From contig JAZGFB010000045.1 in NCBI GenBank assembly GCA_036479015.1, positions 114,893-178,892 on the forward strand: a stretch of 64,000 nt of DNA. The letters run 5' to 3'. The notes under the pieces were generated by a model. The model worked only from the letters and a program-made list of their open reading frames with translations, had not been told where the DNA came from and ran no database searches. The position numbers and the translations under genes are program-made. The DNA is from NVTR01 sp036479015. GTDB lineage: Bacteria; Pseudomonadota; Alphaproteobacteria; Rhodobacterales; Rhodobacteraceae. Shown here piece by piece: positions 60,989-64,000 of the stretch (position 1 is its first letter; the number at the start of each line of letters is the position of its first letter).

Positions 60989-61861
60989 ATGAGCAAGAAA
61001 CACCCCATCATTTCTGTCACCGGGTCATCTGGCGCCGGTACATCAACCGTCAAAACCACGTTTGATCAGATTTTCCGCCGCGAAAACATCAAAGTTGTGT
61101 CAATCGAAGGCGATGCATTTCACCGCTATAACCGCGTCGACATGAAGGCCGAACTGAAAAAACGCCAAGATGCGGGCGACAATTCCTTTAGCCATTTCAG
61201 CTATGACGCCAATGAGCTGGGCGAACTGGAACGAGTGTTTCGTGAATACGGCGAAACCGGTGCCGGTAAAACCCGCATCTATGTTCATTCTGATGCTGAA
61301 GCCGCCGAGGTTGGCGTGCCAAGTGGTGACTTCACCGACTGGGCCCCGTTTGAAGAAAACTCAGACCTGCTGTTTTATGAAGGCCTGCATGGCGCGGTCA
61401 GCACCGATGGTATCAAAATCGCCGATAATGCCGACCTTAAAGTTGGCGTTGTGCCGGTGATCAATCTGGAATGGATCCAGAAAATGCACCGCGACCGGGA
61501 CGTTCGCGGCTATTCAACCGAGGCCATCACTGACGTGATCCTGCGCCGGATGGATGCCTATGTGAACTGCATCACACCACAGTTTTCCCAAACTGATATC
61601 AATTTTCAGCGGGTACCAGTGGTAGACACATCCAACCCGTTCATCTCGCGCTCTATTCCGACGCTGGATGAAAGCTTGGTGGTGATCCGTTTCGCCAACC
61701 CGCAGGGTATCGATTTTCAATACCTGACCAACATGATCGACGGTTCCTGGATGAGCCGGGCCAATTCAATTGTTATTCCGGGCGGCAAAACCGACCTGGC
61801 CATGCAGCTGATCCTGACACCGCTGATACATCGCCTGACCAGCCACGCCAAACGCGCCTAA
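60989..61861 (+). CDS. cbbP: phosphoribulokinase
   Basis: The product is 290 aa, of the prokaryotic PrkB type. The P-loop is ISVTGSSGAGTSTVKTTF near the start, followed by EGDAFHRYNR and HFSYDANELGELE. It makes ribulose-1,5-bisphosphate from ribulose-5-phosphate and ATP, so its presence implies RuBisCO elsewhere in the genome. It starts 11 bp after cbbF. Confidence 0.96.
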   Translation: MSKKHPIISVTGSSGAGTSTVKTTFDQIFRRENIKVVSIEGDAFHRYNRVDMKAELKKRQDAGDNSFSHFSYDANELGELERVFREYGETGAGKTRIYVHSDAEAAEVGVPSGDFTDWAPFEENSDLLFYEGLHGAVSTDGIKIADNADLKVGVVPVINLEWIQKMHRDRDVRGYSTEAITDVILRRMDAYVNCITPQFSQTDINFQRVPVVDTSNPFISRSIPTLDESLVVIRFANPQGIDFQYLTNMIDGSWMSRANSIVIPGGKTDLAMQLILTPLIHRLTSHAKRA

Positions 61862-61871
61862 GGGGAAAAAA

Positions 61872-63878
61872 ATGAACCAGCAAAGCAAAATTGACGCGGG
61901 CATTGAAACGCAGATGGCCAATGCCATCCGCGCCCTGACCATGGACGCCGTTCAGGCCGCCAATTCTGGCCACCCCGGCATGCCCATGGGCATGGCCGAT
62001 GTTGCCGCCGTGCTGTTCAACCGGTTCGTGAATGTGGACCCGTCTGACGCCAGCTGGCCGGACCGGGACCGCTTTGTTCTAAGTGCTGGCCATGGATCAA
62101 TGCTGATGTATTCGATCCACCATTTGCTGGGTTATTCCGATATGGGCATTGAGCAGATAAAGAATTTTCGCCAGATGGGCTATCGCACTGCGGGCCACCC
62201 TGAATATGGCCATGCCCAAGGCATCGAAACCACCACCGGCCCACTGGGTCAGGGCGTTGCCACCGCCGTTGGCATGGCATTGGGTGAACGCCTGCATAAT
62301 GCGCGCTTTGGCGATGATCTGGTGGATCACTATACTTATGTCATGGCCGGTGATGGTTGCCTGATGGAAGGTATCAGCCACGAAGCCATTGATCTGGCTG
62401 GGCATTTAGGTCTGGGCCGGTTGATCGTCATGTGGGACGACAATGAAATTACCATCGACGGGGCCACATCGCTGTCAACATCCACAGACCAGCAGGCCCG
62501 CTTTACCGCCGCTGGCTGGCATGTTCTGTCCGTTAACGGCCATGATGCAGAAGAAATTGCAACGGCAATTGACGCCGCCCGAAATGACCCGCGCCCAACC
62601 CTGATCGCCTGCAAAACGATCATCGGGTTTGGTGCTCCTAATAAGCAAGGCACCTCTGCCACTCACGGCGCGCCGTTGGGGGATGACGAAATTGCAGCGG
62701 CGCGCACCACCCTTAACTGGCCCCACGGGCCATTTGAAATACCTGACAGCGTGTATGCTGACTGGGCTGCTGTGGCAGCCCGCGGCCAATCTGCTCGGAT
62801 CGGCTGGGCACGCCGGTTGGGGGCATCTAACCAAGGCGAAAGCTTTACCACCAGCATCGCCGGACCGGACACAGTGGCGTTGAATGCATCGCTCACGGAG
62901 TATCGCCGCCGCTTGTCCCAGGATGCCCCCAAAGTCGCCACCCGCAAAGCCAGCCAAATGGCATTGGAAGTGATGAACGCCACCCTGCCCAACAGCATCG
63001 GCGGCTCGGCTGATCTGACCGGCTCAAACCTGACCAAGACCGCCAATATGACCAATGTCGCCAGCGACAATTACGCTGGCAATTACGTCAATTACGGGGT
63101 GCGTGAATTTGGCATGGCGGCGGCCATGAACGGGCTGTCACTGCATAAGGGTTTCGTGCCCTATGGTGGCACATTTCTGGTGTTTGCCGACTATGCCCGC
63201 CCTGCCATTCGCCTGTCAGCATTGATGGGCCAGCCGGTCACCTATGTCATGAGCCATGATTCAATTGGCCTTGGCGAAGATGGCCCCACCCACCAGCCGG
63301 TGGAAACCATTGCGTCCTTGCGCGCAATGCCCAACCTGAACGTGTTTCGCCCGGCAGATGCGGTTGAAACCGCTGAATGTTGGGAACTGGCCGCCGGGTC
63401 CGACAGCACGCCATCTGTTATGTGCCTGTCACGCCAGGGCCTGCCAACCCTGCGCACCAACCACACCGACACCAATATGACCGCTCGGGGCGCCTATGTG
63501 CTGCGCGAAACATCTGGCAAGCGTGATATCACGCTTATCGCCACCGGTTCCGAAGTGGAAATCGCCATGGTGGCAGCTGACGAACTGGCCAAGGGCGGCA
63601 TCAAGGCCGCCGTGGTATCCGCCCCGTGTTTTGAACTTTTCGCCAAGCAACCGCAGAACTATCGCATGGAGGTTCTGGGCGCAGCCCCGCGCATCGGGGT
63701 TGAGGCCGCGATCCAGCAAGGCTGGGGCGCGCTGCTTGGGGATAACAGCGCATTTGTCGGCATGGACAGCTTTGGCGCCTCGGCACCTGCCGACCAACTA
63801 TACGAACACTTTGGCATCACGCCAAAAGCAGTGGTAGAAGCCGCGCGTAACCTAAGTGATGTCAGGAGATTCACATGA
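61872..63878 (+). CDS. cbbT: transketolase
   Basis: The product is 668 aa, complete. ThDP motifs are GHPGMPMGMADVA, the GDG...N site in MAGDGCLMEGISHEAIDLAG with WDDNEITIDG, and TTGPLGQGVATAVGMA. The C-terminal domain has FGASAPADQLYEHFGIT. It transfers C2 units between sugar phosphates in the Calvin cycle and the pentose phosphate pathway. GGGGAAAAA precedes ATG 61872. Its stop overlaps the gap start (ATGA). Confidence 0.96.
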   Translation: MNQQSKIDAGIETQMANAIRALTMDAVQAANSGHPGMPMGMADVAAVLFNRFVNVDPSDASWPDRDRFVLSAGHGSMLMYSIHHLLGYSDMGIEQIKNFRQMGYRTAGHPEYGHAQGIETTTGPLGQGVATAVGMALGERLHNARFGDDLVDHYTYVMAGDGCLMEGISHEAIDLAGHLGLGRLIVMWDDNEITIDGATSLSTSTDQQARFTAAGWHVLSVNGHDAEEIATAIDAARNDPRPTLIACKTIIGFGAPNKQGTSATHGAPLGDDEIAAARTTLNWPHGPFEIPDSVYADWAAVAARGQSARIGWARRLGASNQGESFTTSIAGPDTVALNASLTEYRRRLSQDAPKVATRKASQMALEVMNATLPNSIGGSADLTGSNLTKTANMTNVASDNYAGNYVNYGVREFGMAAAMNGLSLHKGFVPYGGTFLVFADYARPAIRLSALMGQPVTYVMSHDSIGLGEDGPTHQPVETIASLRAMPNLNVFRPADAVETAECWELAAGSDSTPSVMCLSRQGLPTLRTNHTDTNMTARGAYVLRETSGKRDITLIATGSEVEIAMVAADELAKGGIKAAVVSAPCFELFAKQPQNYRMEVLGAAPRIGVEAAIQQGWGALLGDNSAFVGMDSFGASAPADQLYEHFGITPKAVVEAARNLSDVRRFT

Positions 63879-64000
63879 CCGTAAAAGTAGCCATCAACGG
63901 CTTTGGCCGCATTGGGCGCAACGTGTTGCGCGCCATCATCGAAAGCGGGCGCACCGATATTGAAGTCGTCGCCATTAACGACCTGGGCTCGGTGGAATTC
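63875..64000 (+). CDS. gap: glyceraldehyde-3-phosphate dehydrogenase, partial, runs off right edge
   Basis: Forty-two codons are visible from ATG 63875. They begin MTVKVAINGFGRIGRNVLRA, the NAD(P)-binding Rossmann start of type I GAPDH, followed by VVAINDLGSVEF. AGGAG lies upstream, inside the end of cbbT. Position fits the Calvin-cycle cbbG/gap gene; the catalytic part is beyond the window. Confidence 0.93.
   Translation, partial: MTVKVAINGFGRIGRNVLRAIIESGRTDIEVVAINDLGSVEF

Overview
The window looks like chromosome of a Rhodobacteraceae (Roseobacter-type) alphaproteobacterium. The basis is gene content and order (TauR/Tpa/Xsc taurine genes, SoeABC, the bhcRABCD cluster, an FdsG-FdsB fusion, choline-O-sulfate genes, CbbR-cbbFPT), moderately high GC with strongly GC-biased third positions, and many ATGA/TGATG start-stop overlaps. 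This placement comes from family knowledge; no database search was possible. I see no prophage, transposase, CRISPR array or rRNA. There is one tRNA.

Layout. 1-2.4 kb: YcjX-type GTPase (runs off the left edge), truA, and a small orphan ORF. 2.4-7.9 kb: NAD-dependent formate dehydrogenase (fdsGB fusion and fdsA), then an endonuclease/exonuclease/phosphatase-fold protein. 8-13.2 kb: translationally coupled betI-betB-betC-betA operon (choline-O-sulfate to glycine betaine). 13.2-16.8 kb: a poorly coding stretch with an inverted pair of intergenic repeats and a possible small zinc-ribbon gene, then a 902-aa RTX-type calcium-binding protein. 16.8-20.2 kb: dTDP-L-rhamnose genes rfbCDBA. 20.4-31.7 kb: taurine dissimilation module tpa, tauR, xsc, pta, tauE, soeABC. 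31.8-37.3 kb: XRE-cupin regulator and two dimethylglycine/sarcosine dehydrogenase-like flavoproteins. 37.3-42.5 kb: complete beta-hydroxyaspartate cycle cluster bhcRABCD. 42.6-48.4 kb: DctB-like kinase, a DctD-like regulator lacking its AAA+ domain, and a TRAP transporter dctPQM. 48.4-51.6 kb: oxyR/katG. 51.8-58.9 kb: tRNA-Ser and housekeeping genes (SPOR lipoprotein, D,D-carboxypeptidase, tmk, holB, tatD, MBL hydrolase, AEC permease, DUF1330). 58.9-64 kb: cbbR and the Calvin-cycle operon cbbF-cbbP-cbbT-gap (cut by the right edge).

How it fits together. Much of the window handles small osmolytes and the C1/C2 units and sulfur they release. BetC/A/B turn choline sulfate into betaine. The two flavoproteins probably demethylate betaine-derived dimethylglycine/sarcosine toward glycine. 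Formate dehydrogenase can oxidise the C1 product. Taurine carbon leaves as acetyl-phosphate and acetyl-CoA, while its sulfite is exported (TauE) or oxidised (SoeABC). Glyoxylate and glycine can enter central metabolism through the Bhc enzymes, next to a TRAP importer that may carry a related acid. A Calvin-cycle operon about 17 kb away suggests that photorespiratory glycolate/glyoxylate could also feed the Bhc cycle.

The signals I found least explained by known gene functions are regulatory: a 17-bp-periodic double operator ahead of the XRE-cupin gene, a 28-bp perfect palindrome ahead of dctP, paired TauR-like boxes at three taurine promoters, two intercistronic hairpins, and a family of composite intergenic repeats present about six times.
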